This document shows, one piece after another, positions 1 through 10,502 of a stretch of 64,000 nucleotides of DNA (its first letter is position 1; each line of letters opens with the position of its first letter). Source of the DNA: Pollenia angustigena (Eukaryota > Arthropoda > Insecta > Diptera > Polleniidae); contig OV884060.1 of the NCBI GenBank assembly GCA_930367215.1, positions 102,138,151 through 102,202,150 of the forward strand, in the 5' to 3' direction. The notes under the pieces are model-generated. The model searched no databases, had not been told where the DNA came from, and worked only from the letters and a program-made list of their open reading frames with translations. The translations under genes and the position numbers were made by a program.

Positions 1-403
1 TAAATCAAGCTGAGATAAATTATGAATCAAAAAGGTTTGAGATATCGACGTAGGATTTATATTTATTTCAATATACTTACAATGCTTATAAATCACTTAT
101 GTATCTTCCTGCAACAATCAATATTAAACAACTTAACCAGACATACCTTTGAACATATTTATTTATCTTATTCATTAGGAAAATTCTAACGAATTATTTT
201 AAAACAACACTAATAAATTAATGTAATATTTTCTTCTCCTAATACTTTTTTTGTCATATTTTTCCAATTTTATCTGCACGCCAAAATATTGCTTCATTTC
301 TATTTTTGTTGGTAATCTAGTTCTTTAAAAGTAAAAAGTGTCTGGGTAACCTTTTCTTTTGTCGTGCCCAATTAGCCATGCACTTGAAAATGGCTTTCCA
401 TTA
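1..403. other. AT-rich non-coding flank
   Basis: I see no coding region, repeat or RNA signature in this stretch. It is ordinary AT-rich intergenic or intronic DNA up to the first inverted-repeat element. Confidence 0.5.
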
Positions 404-663
404 ACATATCGGCCCCTTTGCGCGAAATTATCGTAAGTTACAAAAACTAAATTTTACAGGAGAGCCATTTTTCTACTTTTCTCTGCTATCACTTGCAATA
501 TCAAAATAGAGATATACATTAAATTTTTGGAGCAACGAAGTGGTATTCGCCTATAATATTTTGTCAGGTGACGTCTTTTTGAATGTAGAACAAGATTGCA
601 TCATAAACTCAATTTCAAAAAAATTGGCATATACGATAATTTCGCGCAAAGGGGTCGATATGT
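404..663. mobile_element. MITE with 32-bp terminal inverted repeats
   Basis: Bases 404-435 and 632-663 are inverted copies of each other with one mismatch, each beginning ACATATCG and continuing through a GC-rich block. The 196-bp interior has no coding potential. The structure fits a short non-autonomous DNA transposon. No clean target duplication is seen. The right end directly abuts the 9-bp target duplication of the large composite element at 673. A second element at 11598-11855 shares the same outer eight bases, so the two may belong to one superfamily. Confidence 0.6.
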
Positions 664-672
664 ATATTCTGC
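664..672. repeat. 9-bp target duplication, left copy
   Basis: ATATTCTGC lies immediately outside the left inverted end at 673 and is repeated exactly at 9811-9819 outside the right inverted end. Nine bases is the duplication length known for FB foldback and Mutator-like elements. Confidence 0.75.
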
Positions 673-839
673 GGCTGTAGGAAATATCGCCCAAAGAAAA
701 ATGGCAAAAAAAAATGAAAAATGACCCAAAAAGCAAAAACGAATTTTTCCAAAAAAAAAAAAAAAAAAAATTACCCAATTTGCAAAAAACCAACAAAACT
801 ATTTTTAAAGAAACTTATTTTACCAAAACAAAAACCGAC

Positions 840-1262
840 TTTGCTAACTAAAGCTTCTCTGCATAGCACGCCTTCGACCGGGCCCAAGGATTTTCTACTC
901 TATGATATAACAAAAACCGGCTTCGCTAACTTAAGCTTCTCTGCATAGCCGGCCTTCTTCCGGGCCTAAGGATTATCTCCTCTATGGAATAACAAAGACC
1001 GGCTTCGCTAACTAAAGCTTCTCTGCGCAAACGGCCTTGGGCGGGCGCAAGAATTTTTCCTTTATGGTATACCAAGTACCGGTTTCGCAGGGTAGCTTTA
1101 GTTAGCGAAGCCGGTCTTTGTTATACCACAGAGGAGATAATTCTTGCTCCTGGCCGAAGGCCGGCTGTGCACAGAAGCTATAGTTAGCGATGCCGGTACT
1201 TGTTTTATCAAGAAGAGAAAGTCGTTGCGCCCAGCCGAAGGCCGGCTACGCTTTAGAGTTTG
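840..1262. repeat. 82-bp tandem repeat array with inversion, block 1
   Basis: Three forward units begin with CTTCTCTGC at 854, 936 and 1018, a period of 82 bp. Each contains ACCGGCTTCGCTAACTAAAG and GGCCTTCGGCCGGGCGCAAG-type blocks. From about 1091 the same unit continues on the opposite strand to about 1262, making a head-to-head junction near 1090. The unit is far richer in G and C than its surroundings. Confidence 0.8.
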
Positions 1263-1264
1263 TA

Positions 1265-1345
1265 AGCATGTTGTGGACATTATGACACTCTACAAAGTGA
1301 CATAACGTCCACGGACTTTATGACACTGCTCTGATGGGCATTATG
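1265..1345. repeat. GTGTCATAACGTCC motif block 1
   Basis: Alternating direct and inverted copies of a motif like GTGTCATAACGTCC occur here, for example around 1275, 1295 and 1335. Similar blocks occur at 1572-1740, 2550-2655 and 9471-9519. Confidence 0.65.
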
Positions 1346-1571
1346 ACACTTAAAACTGTGTCCTATACATCGAAGAGAGCGGTTGTGTTTCTTACATCTC
1401 GTCCAGAAAAGTGAATTTTATTAACTCAAAAAGTTTTGAAAAAATATTTAAAAACATCAGGAACATAGTCCTAATAAATCTCTATCTAGTGCGATAAAAC
1501 TGAATAAAAAAAAGTGTTTTTAAAGAAAAATAAAAGGCCAAAAACTAAATTTCTACATAAAAATTAATGGT

Positions 1572-1740
1572 GGCATGTCATAACGTCCAGTGTCATAGTG
1601 TCCATGGACGTTATGACACTCCAAAAAGTGTCACAGTGTCCATGGACTTTATGACACTTTTGAAAATGTCATAATGTCCGTGGGCATTATGACAATTGCA
1701 AATGGACATTATGACATTTTCAAAAGTGTCCAATGTCCAT
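1572..1740. repeat. GTGTCATAACGTCC motif block 2
   Basis: At least eight partly inverted copies of the same motif lie in this block, so it can fold into many short hairpins. The edge around 1563-1615 is an inverted copy of 2618-2662, which marks internal symmetry of the foldback arm. Confidence 0.7.
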
Positions 1741-1965
1741 AATTACTTAAGAAGTTAAATACAAAACAAGATCTGCATATGCGCAGAGAAAACATGTTTT
1801 ATTATGGTCGCAACCAACAAAACTATTTTTAAAGAAACTAATTTAACCATAATATGGTTGTCGGTGACAATGATTTGGTTAAATTAAACATAATACGGCT
1901 AAAAATTTTTAAAAATTGTTTTGCTGCTCTGGGTGTTTATATTAAATATATAACGAAAACACTTT

Positions 1966-2545
1966 TGGGCGCAAGGATTATCTCCTCTATGGTATAACAA
2001 ATTCCAGCTTCGCTAACTAAAGCTTCTATGCACAGACGGCCTTCGGCCGGGCGCAAGGATTTTCTCCTCTATGGTATAACAAACACCGCCTTCGCTAACT
2101 AAAGCGTCTCGGCTTAGCCGGCCTTTGCCCGCCCGCAAGGATTTTCTCCTCTATGGTATAAAAAAAACGGCTTCGCTAACTAAAGCTACCTTGCATAACC
2201 GGCCTTCTGCCGGGCGCAAGGATTTTCTCCTCTATGGTATAACAAAAACCGGCTTATCTAACTAAAGCTTCTCTGCACAGCCGGCCTTTGGCCGGGCGCA
2301 AGAATTTTCTCCTCTATGGTATAACAAAAACCGGCTTCGCTAACTAAAGCTTCTCTGCGTAGTCGGCCTTCGTTCAGAACCAAGGCAGATTTTAGAAGCT
2401 TAACTTAGCGAAGCCGGACTATACAGAGCAGCTTTAGTTAGCGAAGCCGGTGTTTGTTATACCATAGAGGATAAAATACTTGCTCCCGGCCGAAGGCCGG
2501 CTGCGCAGAGAAGCTTTAGTTACCGAAGCCGGTACTTGTTTTAGT
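1966..2545. repeat. 82-bp tandem repeat array with inversion, block 2
   Basis: Five forward units of the 82-bp GC-rich repeat run to about 2375, followed by a switch near 2395 to the reverse orientation up to about 2545. This repeats the organisation of 840-1262, with the same unit and the same head-to-head junction. The segment before it (about 1810-1850) repeats bases near 785-815, so the arm probably arose by duplication of a larger block. Confidence 0.8.
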
Positions 2546-2549
2546 TTGT

Positions 2550-2655
2550 TGGACATTATGACACTTTACAAAGTGTCATAACGTCAGCGGACTCTATGAC
2601 ATTTATTTGATGGACGTTATGACACTATGACACTGGACGTTATGACATGCCACCA
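2550..2655. repeat. GTGTCATAACGTCC motif block 3
   Basis: Further copies of the motif, ending where homology to the inverted copy at 1563-1615 stops (about 2662). The array resumes at 9471 after the retrotransposon tail. Confidence 0.65.
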
Positions 2656-2676
2656 AAATTAATAAAACTTTTGTAT

Positions 2677-2684
2677 ACATACAT
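2677..2684. repeat. 8-bp hAT target duplication, left copy
   Basis: ACATACAT, repeated exactly at 4332-4339 on the other side of the hAT element. Confidence 0.8.
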
Positions 2685-3407
2685 TAGGGTTGCCATACGT
2701 ACTGTTTTAAGCAGTACATGTACTGATTTTTTGCAATTGTACTGTTTTATGCACAACTCCTAAAACAGTACGCAAATGTACTGTATTTTACACTTTGTAC
2801 TGTTTTTTGTACTGTTTTTTTTTTGCTCAGTCTATATTTAACAGAACTGGTTTACAAAAAATTATGTTGTGTTAAAAAAAAAAGTTCTAAAATAATAAGA
2901 GTTTTTACGCTGTGGTCATTGTTTTCTCATAAATACACAGTAGAAATCTGAATTATAATGGGTGGCTCGTAGCAGTGGTATATTTTCGTGTTGTTATGAT
3001 TTTATGGCTACCTCTTCCAATAGTCTTTCCCTTTCCACACCTGAGAAAGACAAAAATAAAATCTAAATTTTTTTAAGTACTAAAAAATTCTTATTCCAAA
3101 ACAGTTATCGTTAATTTTTAGAACTTTTTTAATTTTCGGGCATGTTCTGGAAATCGAAATCACGTAAAATTGAAAACAAACAAATTTGGAAAATTATCCG
3201 TGTTCAAAATTTATAAAAATACCTAATACCTTTGAGGACCACTGTTCTTTACCTAAACTACTGAAATAAGAAAAAGATAAGTAAATTTTTACAAAAATTT
3301 TTTTGAAAATATTCATCGTTTTCAATTGCACTTGATTTTAAATATTTTCAGATTTTGTGAAATAAAAATAAACCAAACTATTTTTTTTTTGGATTTTATA
3401 GATTAAT

Positions 3408-3735
3408 GGCCAATTTCACCAAGTTCAGGGGGCAAATTACGGCAGTCGTGATCGAATACTTTTTCGATTCGAAAGCAATTTTATTTCTAATTCTCTCTGT
3501 CTACACTGAACAGATCGAAATTATTTTTTTAGTATTGTATAGCATTTATTTTAGTTTTCACAACGCTGAAAAAATAATAACGATTCGTTCAGTATCAACT
3601 GAAATAACATTGCCTTCGAATCTAAAAAGCATTCGATAACGACTGCCATAATTTGCCCCCAGGTTTCATTATAAAAGTAAAAAAACCTATTGTTTTAGTA
3701 ATAGTTAATTATAGCTGAACTTGGTAAAATTAGCC
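3408..3735. mobile_element. MITE A, copy 1 (interrupted)
   Basis: Outer arms 3408-3427 and 3715-3735 are inverted copies (core CAATTTCACCAAGTTCA). A related element lies at 4097-4211. MITE B has inserted into it at 3428. Confidence 0.6.
3428..3660. mobile_element. MITE B nested in MITE A
   Basis: Arms of about 47 bp, 3428-3474 and 3614-3660, are inverted copies starting GGGGGCAAATTA with a few mismatches. The 233-bp element has no coding capacity. Confidence 0.7.
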
Positions 3736-4096
3736 GTAAATAATTTAAAAATTATTTAAAATTGGAAAATTAATTTAGGAAACAAACATTTTCTCAAATT
3801 CTATATGATTTGTGCAACTATGTGTGTAGTGAAAATTGCTTTAAATACGAATATGTTTAAAGAAAATCGTACTTACAAAATCAATGAGTTGATTGTTTTG
3901 AGCTAAGTAAGGCTTTTCTCTGGCCAAATGCTTCGTTTGTGGTGTTTGCTTTTTAAACGCAAATGGAGTAATTTCATATGTATATTTATGAAATGCCATA
4001 AACTGGAAATAATTCCTTTGACGTTACACATTTTAAGTGTATTTCTTTCTTTATATAATTGTTGTTGCATATTCAATCAAAAGTTTAAATTATTTA

Positions 4097-4211
4097 CCCC
4101 AATTTCACCAAGTTGAGTTAAAACTAACTATTACTTTAACTTCCAGCTTACAATATGTTTTGACAGCTTGAACTGATAGTTTATTATAGCTGAACTTGGT
4201 GAAATTGGGGG
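4097..4211. mobile_element. MITE A, copy 2
   Basis: Arms CCCCAATTTCACCAAGTT and its complement at 4188-4211 bound a 115-bp palindromic element matching the outer arms of the copy at 3408-3735. Confidence 0.6.
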
Positions 4212-4412
4212 TTACTTATTAAAACAAATGGTAATGTTGTCGTCAAAAAAAATGTACTGTTTTTTTCTTGATTGTACTGTTTTTATGTATTCAATGTACT
4301 GTTTTTCCGAATTTAAAATCTGGCTACCCTAACATACATATTCACATAAACAAACAGAAAATACATAAAAAGTAACAAAGTAATAAAAAAAAAATAATAA
4401 CAAAACATAGCA

Positions 4413-5434
4413 ATGAGTTCAAAGACCGAAGTTAATACTTGTAATCAATGCAACTCCGACATAAAAACAAATAAGTTTGTAACATCTTTTACATGCAAAG
4501 CTAAATATCACTTCAACCCATGTTGCGCACAAACCGAGAAGTCTTACGATAACTTGGTTGGTGTCAAGAAACTGGAGTGGAGATGTCATTATTGTAAAGT
4601 ACGAACCAGGTCGGAATCAAACAACGTACATCAAAGTGATGATACAACCCAGCAAAAAAAAAAAAAAACAAAGAGAAGATGAAGAAGAAAGTGCCAGCAA
4701 AAAATTTAAAGACACATTAACTTTAACTCATTAAGCTCGGGTTTGGTTCAGTGCAATCGGAGCTGAAAGATTTGAAAACATCAATCCTAAATTAAAATAG
4801 CACGATCAATGTAAATAATGCGCAAAATTCGAGCATAATAGATGAGCTTAAAAACTCCATTAAAGCCATAGCATCGTCGGTAGAAACACTTTCTAGCCAA
4901 ATAAGCGACATTTATGAAAGAGAAATTAAGCAAGACAAAAAAATTTATGAGATGGATACAAAAATTAATAAAATGGATCAACTGTTATTAAAGAATAATA
5001 TCGAAATAAAAAATGTTTCTGACCCGGATATGAGTGCAAATGATATTATATCAATGATTGCAGCAAGCTTAGATATAGAAATCAACAACCTAGACATTAA
5101 TAATGCTTACCGAGTTAAAAAAGCTGCAAATAAAACAATCATCGAGTTTACAACCCTAAACAAGAAAAGAGAATTCAGGAGCAAAATACAAAGACACAGA
5201 ATTGATGCAAGTATTTTGAACAAGGATAACAATATTAATAGGTTCATATATATTAATGACCAGCTCACTGCATATTATCGTCGATTATTATGGAACGCCA
5301 AAACCAAAGCTAAAGAATGTGGTTGGAAATTCGTTTGGGTTAGAAATGGAACTATATGTGCAAAAATAAATGAAACGTCACCGCAAATAATGATTAACAA
5401 TAACGCCGATATTGAATTTATAAACATGATTTAA
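4413..5434 (+). pseudogene. CR1-group retrotransposon ORF1 (frameshifted)
   Basis: The first part, from the ATG at 4413, encodes a PHD-like zinc finger: CNQC near the N-terminus, then a Cys, a His-x3-Cys pair, and a final W-x-C-x2-C group. Reading then shifts in an A-run near 4655-4668. The second part is in frame from about 4830 to the stop at 5434. It starts with a heptad-rich coiled coil, then a domain resembling the baculovirus FP-protein C-terminal domain that is common in insect retrotransposon ORF1 proteins, including the YINDQLTAYYRRLLW block. Such proteins bind the element RNA. One or more indels between 4680 and 4830 break the frame. An assembly error in the A-run cannot be excluded for the first shift. 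Confidence 0.7.
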
Positions 5435-5512
5435 CTAATAATAAAAATAAATGATAAATAAAGTCAAGAAAATAAAAATAAATAATAAACAAACATAAAT
5501 ATTATCACAATA

Positions 5513-8500
5513 ATGAATGCCGCTAGAAATTTAATTTTAAACTCGTTTAATGATCTCAATAATAAACTTTTAAGTTATCCCTTTTCAATAATATGCTTAA
5601 ATATACGCTCTCTGAGAAAACATTTTCATACCTTTCTATCGACCATAAATAGTATTATAGATAAAATATGTTTCATCGTGCTTGTTGAAACAAATATCAC
5701 AAATGAAGAAATTCGATTCTATAACATCCGTGGTTTTAATTCTACATTCCTAAGCAGGGAAAAACGCAAAGGTGGTGGTATAGTTGTATATGCAAGAGAA
5801 AGTATTAACTACACACAGCTCTACTCAAACATAATTTCATTTGAAATGATACAACTAGAACTTGAAATAAATAATAAGCCCCTCTCCCTTATGGCGATCT
5901 ACCGACTACCAAATAACAATAGCAATATATTTATAAAAGAACTGGAACAAACCCTTAAACATATTAAAACAAAGCAAGACATAGTAATCGTGGGTGATAT
6001 GAATATAAACATACTTAAAGAAAATAATGTTGTATCAAGCTATAACGACATGTTGATGTCAAATGGGTTGCAAAGCTTAATAAACGAACCAACACGTATT
6101 GATATTAACAAAAGCACACAATCATGTATCGATCACTGTATCGTTAAAATAGTACGAGCTAAAGGTCCCATTAGCCGACCGTAAATGTAGAAATGTAAAT
6201 GTAATGTAAACAGCTGATCGTTTCTGTTATATGGAAAGCAATGCAAATGCTTAACTGACTGTAATGTCACTTAACCGTAACGTGCCAACCTGTAGGAAAT
6301 AGAATTTCATTACGAGGTTACGTGACAGTTGTAGATAGTGATGGGCTGCTTATATTTTAAATATGCAATGCGGGTAAAATCACACTTTTTGTTTTGTACT
6401 TTTTCAGTTATAATATCTGTGGACTTTTGACAAAATAAGTAACAAGCTTAGATGTATAAAATTAACAAATGTATACATATCCACAAACAAACAAAGTCTG
6501 GTTTTTAATGGTATCAAAACCTTGTTTAGGTGTATGCACATTTTGAAATTAATGTGTACGAATATGATATATATGAATATTAATATCAAATATTAAATTA
6601 TTTATTTATTTATACATGCAAGAAATACAGTTTTAATACTATTTAAATCACTTGGTACTTTTTCTGCAAAGCGGTCACTATTTCAACATTTTTAATTCTC
6701 ATCACTGTGTGTGTTATTTTATGTATACTAATGCTTTTTTGTTTTTGGTTGTGAAAAACAGCTGACACGTTCTTACATGTTCTATAAGTGCACAAACGAG
6801 CTTACAGTACGTTACGGTACTTTACATTGCATTTAATTACATTTACGGTCGGCTAAAGCGGCCTTAATACTTCAGTTACAGCTGCCGTAATAAAAACTAC
6901 AATATCTGACCACTTCGCAACCATCTGTTGCATCGAACATGGTGCAGCGAACAATGATAACAATCATCAGAGTTTCCCAACATCTTTCCAGGAAGACACA
7001 TACATAAATACAGGCAAAGTAAACAGGCTCATACAGGAGACAAATTGGAACAATTTAATCGTCCAAAATATTAAAAAAATTCAGTGAAATATATGAAAAA
7101 TCAGAAATGAAGAAAAAACTATCAAAAAAACGATCTACAAATCCATGGATTAATGACGATATAGTTAAGTGTTGTGAACAAAGGGATAAACTTTATAAAA
7201 AATGGTTAAAAAACAAGAGAAATCTTACATATGAACATGAATACAAGAAATTTAGAAATATAACAAATAAAAGAATAATATATGAGAAAAATAATTATTA
7301 CAGGCAAAAATTTTTTGAAAATCGTAACAATCCACGCGTAACTTGGCAACTAATAAATGAAATCAACGGCAAGACATTAAATAATATAGATGATATAATA
7401 TTAAAAAATTTCAAGAATCAAGATATTAATAACATATTAGCAAATTTTGCAATTAATTTAAATCAAAATGTGTTAAAAATAACTAACGCATGTGACATTA
7501 AAACAATCAACCATCCAGAAATAACAGTGCCAAATTCGATGTACATTGAGCAAACAAATGAAGAAGAAGTATTCAGAATTCTGATAAATCTAAACAAAAA
7601 CAAAGGCCCAGGTATTGATGGAATCAGACCCAAAGATGTTAGAAATAACGCTTTAATATTTACACCAGTAATAACAAATATGATAAATCAAAGCATCAAC
7701 TTTACAACCATACCAAAATTATTAAAAAAAATCAGTGGTTAGACCCGTATACAAGAGCGGGAAAAAAGATAATGTAAACAATTATAGACCAATATCGATA
7801 TTATCCGTGATAGAAAAAGTGTTAGAGGAAATTGTTGTGAAAAGACTGATGATATTTTTAAAAAAGTATAAAATAATACACCCAAGCCAATTCGGGTTTC
7901 AAGAAGAAAAAAACATAAATCAGCTACTTGGTAAATTTTCTGATGAAATCAATGGAGCTCTCAGCAACGGCGAACAATGTCTAGTTTTATTTATCGATTT
8001 TAGTAAGGCATTTGACACCTTATCACATGTAAAACTTCTTTCGATATTGGAAAGAAATGGAATAAGAGGAAATGTTTTGTCCTGGTTTGCAGACTACCTC
8101 AACTTCCGAACATATTGTGTCAAAATTATGAAAAAATATAGTGACGAAGTCGAATCAAAACACGGAGTTCCACAAGGATCCAAACTAGGTCCTCTATTAT
8201 ATCTAATATATGCAAACGATTTGCTTAACACCCTCGAAAACTGTAACACATTGCATATGCTGATGATACGGCAATCGTAGTTAAAAACAAAAATATTGAA
8301 ACGGCCACAAAAATCATGCAAAATCAACTGGATCACGCATCGAAATGGTGCCACGATAACGGTCTAGTCATCAACGCATTAAAAACAAAACTAATGCACA
8401 TTAGACAACCACATCTTAAGCAAATTAGCATTAAAATCAAATACCACGACATAAATTGCATACACCACAAAATAAACAATAATAACGACCAATGCAACAC

Positions 8501-9230
8501 AACTATTGAATTAGTAAACACGTATAAATACTTGGGTGTTTATGTTGATAACACGTTTAAATGGAAAGTCCATATACAGGAGCTACGAATGAAACTTCGG
8601 AAAGCTGCTTACTCTTTATACCACCTAAGCTACGCGGCAACAAGTTCGGTACTCCGCCAATACTACTTCTCACTTGCTGAATCATACATACGTCACGGCA
8701 TAGCGGCCTGGGGAAATTCTTCCCAATGTAAGAGCCTCCAGCAGTCTCAAAACAAATTGCTAAAAATACTATACAAAACCAAAGAAAATACAATCAGCAA
8801 CCCCAACCACACTGTCAACAGCTATAGCAACTTTAACGATCAGCATCAATCAAACCTATATAATAATAATGTAATTAACCGCACAAGTATTCGCAACTTT
8901 CAAAACTCATACACACACAATAATAATAACAACTCGGCAATCAGAAGCAACAATATATCAAAAAACCTACCACGCCTTCTCAGTGTGCTTAATGTCAAAA
9001 ATATATATCGACTCACAATACTGACTGATTTAAACGACTCCCGGCTTCTACAACCTATAAACCATCGATACAATACTCGACTTCGTTCTGAGAATAGATT
9101 TAAAATTAAAAAAACGAGAAACAGTTATGGTGACAGAACCTTGAAAGCTATACTTCCTTCTATCTATAATGAAATGCCAACACAGCTATTAAATATAACG
9201 GATAAGCCCAAGGCCAAAAAAACTATATAA
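5513..9230 (+). pseudogene. CR1-group retrotransposon ORF2: endonuclease and reverse transcriptase (frameshifted)
   Basis: Begins at ATG 5513. An apurinic-type endonuclease domain (motifs CLNIRSL, VETN, AIYRLP, VGDMN) runs to 6160, where a 702-bp MITE interrupts it; the domain resumes at 6868 with the SDHFAT catalytic block. The reverse transcriptase spans about 7540-8600: FIDFSKAFD, GVPQGSKLGP and the catalytic YADD encoded at 8256-8267. A C-terminal domain follows to the stop at 9230. Frame changes are needed near 7075, 7730 and 8250, mostly in A-runs. All domains are in the family order, so the copy was full length before decay. Confidence 0.8.
6163..6864. mobile_element. Harbinger/PIF-type MITE inside ORF2
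   Basis: Inverted ends start AGGTCCCATTAGCCGACC on the left and AGGCCGCTTTAGCCGACC on the right, with about 27 bp of similarity, and are flanked by TAA on both sides (6160-6162 and 6865-6867). A 3-bp TWA duplication is typical of PIF/Harbinger elements. Taking out the element and one TAA leaves the endonuclease reading frame open. No transposase is encoded. Confidence 0.85.
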
Positions 9231-9470
9231 AAAGTTTTTTATAACGTCCCAATAATCGCATTAAGATGATTTATTACTACTTTTAATTGATTATTATTCA
9301 ATTTATCCATATGAATAAATAAACATTAAATATGAAAATGAAATAAGCTCTCTTAGAATAGTATATACCTGCAGATAAGCCACAAGGCTTCGCGGGTGTT
9401 TAGTTAAATGAAGGATGAATGTTTCTAACTTTAAGAATGAATATAATAATGAATAAAAAAAAAAAAAAAA

Positions 9471-9519
9471 AAAGTGTCATAAAGTCCTTGGACACAGTGA
9501 CACTTTTTGGAGTGTCATA
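9471..9519. repeat. GTGTCATAACGTCC motif block 4 (right arm)
   Basis: Immediately after the retrotransposon poly(A) tail the same motif seen at 1265-2655 resumes (GTGTCATAAAGTCC, then inverted copies). It shows that the retrotransposon inserted into the foldback array. Confidence 0.7.
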
Positions 9520-9761
9520 GTTATTTTTACAAATAACATGTAGGAACTCGACGTATAATGATAATGAATGATTTAGAAAAATAGTATGTAAGATTTGGAA
9601 GAAATTTTAAAAATTAAAGATGGCCAAAAATGGGCTATTTTTCATACAAATTTAAAAAACGAAAAATCACCCAATAATAACGAAAAATAGCCCACAAATT
9701 TTGGGTCACTTTTCATATGAATTCAGGCCCAATTTTACATGGAATTTTTTGGGGCGATTTT
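9520..9761. other. Inner part of right foldback arm
   Basis: AT-rich sequence with repeated near-palindromic pieces built on AAAATAGCCC and GGGCTATTTTTC. No ORF of note. It leads into the terminal inverted repeat ending at 9810. Confidence 0.45.
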
Positions 9762-9819
9762 TCATTATTTTTTTTGGGCCATTTTTCTTTGGGCGATTTT
9801 TCCTACAGCCATATTCTGC

Positions 9820-10460
9820 ATCTGCCCAAGCTGTTTGTCCCCAATACTAAATATGTTAACTGGTGCAGTTTCTTCTGGACGACAAAATTAAAGCTTTAAA
9901 ATCATATAAATCAAAGATTTAAATTTTTAACACACACAGCACGATTAAACAAACCACTTACTTCTTTCTTTACTTGTTTCATATATTTTCAGGAAAATTC
10001 CAAAGTGCAAGCCCTGACAGGTAACTTCGCTAAATTATCCGGGATTAAATTGTCGAAAATGCTTAAATTGTTTTCAATTTCAAGTACCTCAAAAAAATAT
10101 TTTTCTTTAAAGTTTAAAACTTTATTTCCCTGGAAACGTCTACTTATCTCATCTACATTTTTCTCAATCGTCTAACAAAGGTGGCCTCCGAGTTCATATT
10201 TAATTAAAAACGAAGTAAATATATGCACCCGTGCCATAAATCCCATTACATTTTTCCCGTTCCCTACAATTGATAAATGTAAAACGACGTTGTTATACAT
10301 TTTTTTTAACAAAATATAATGAAATGGTTTCCTTTAAAAATTGTTTTAAAAATTTCATGGATGACTTATCAATGCACGTTTTTCTGACATGTATATGGTT
10401 TTAATTTTAAAAAGGTTTTTTGCTTCTCCTGTAAAATTATATTTTAGCGAGTAACGCCTT
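9820..10460. other. AT-rich non-coding stretch
   Basis: No coding region, RNA gene or clear repeat seen. Confidence 0.5.
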
Positions 10461-10502
10461 TTTGCAATTTAGCTAACCATATATCGTTAGCTAAATTGCA
10501 AA
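10461..10502. repeat. Perfect 17-bp hairpin
   Basis: Bases 10461-10477 (TTTGCAATTTAGCTAAC) and 10486-10502 are exact inverted copies with an 8-base loop. It could be a MITE relic or an extruding cruciform; nothing around it suggests a transcript. Confidence 0.7.

Larger units (their letters stand above)
2685..4331. mobile_element. Non-autonomous hAT transposon
   Basis: The left end reads TAGGGTTGCCA and the inverted right end TAGGGTAGCCA, a typical hAT terminus, flanked by an exact 8-bp duplication (ACATACAT), the size made by hAT transposases. Both subterminal regions carry repeated TACTGTTTTT motifs (2700-2820 and 4250-4300), which is also usual for hAT elements. No transposase frame is visible in the 1,647 bp. 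The interior contains nested palindromic MITEs. It sits in the 5' UTR of the retrotransposon or at its very edge. Confidence 0.85.
2663..9473 (+). mobile_element. CR1/Jockey-group non-LTR retrotransposon (decayed, with nested insertions)
   Basis: It has two ORFs (4413-5434 and 5513-9230) followed by a 3' UTR and a 19-base poly(A) tail at 9455-9473. The left boundary is inferred: foldback-arm homology stops near 2662 and resumes at 9471, so the 5' UTR is split by the hAT element at 2685-4331. The coding part carries several single-base frameshifts and a MITE, so the copy is dead. Family placement comes from the order PHD-like finger, coiled coil, FP-like domain, endonuclease, reverse transcriptase. 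Confidence 0.75.
673..9810. mobile_element. Foldback/Mutator-like composite transposon with nested insertions
   Basis: Left end 673-~722 and right end ~9762-9810 are inverted copies (outermost bases GGCTGTAGGAAA), about 50 bp long with small differences, and are flanked by an exact 9-bp duplication (ATATTCTGC). The left arm carries arrays of an 82-bp GC-rich repeat in both orientations and several blocks built on GTGTCATAACGTCC; the right arm is short and holds only the second motif. Long, repeat-built inverted arms plus a 9-bp duplication are the hallmarks of FB foldback elements. No transposase of its own is visible, so it would be non-autonomous. A CR1-group retrotransposon, a hAT element and a Harbinger-like MITE have inserted into it. 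An alternative is a chance pairing of two related MITE ends, but the exact 9-bp duplication argues against this. Confidence 0.7.
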
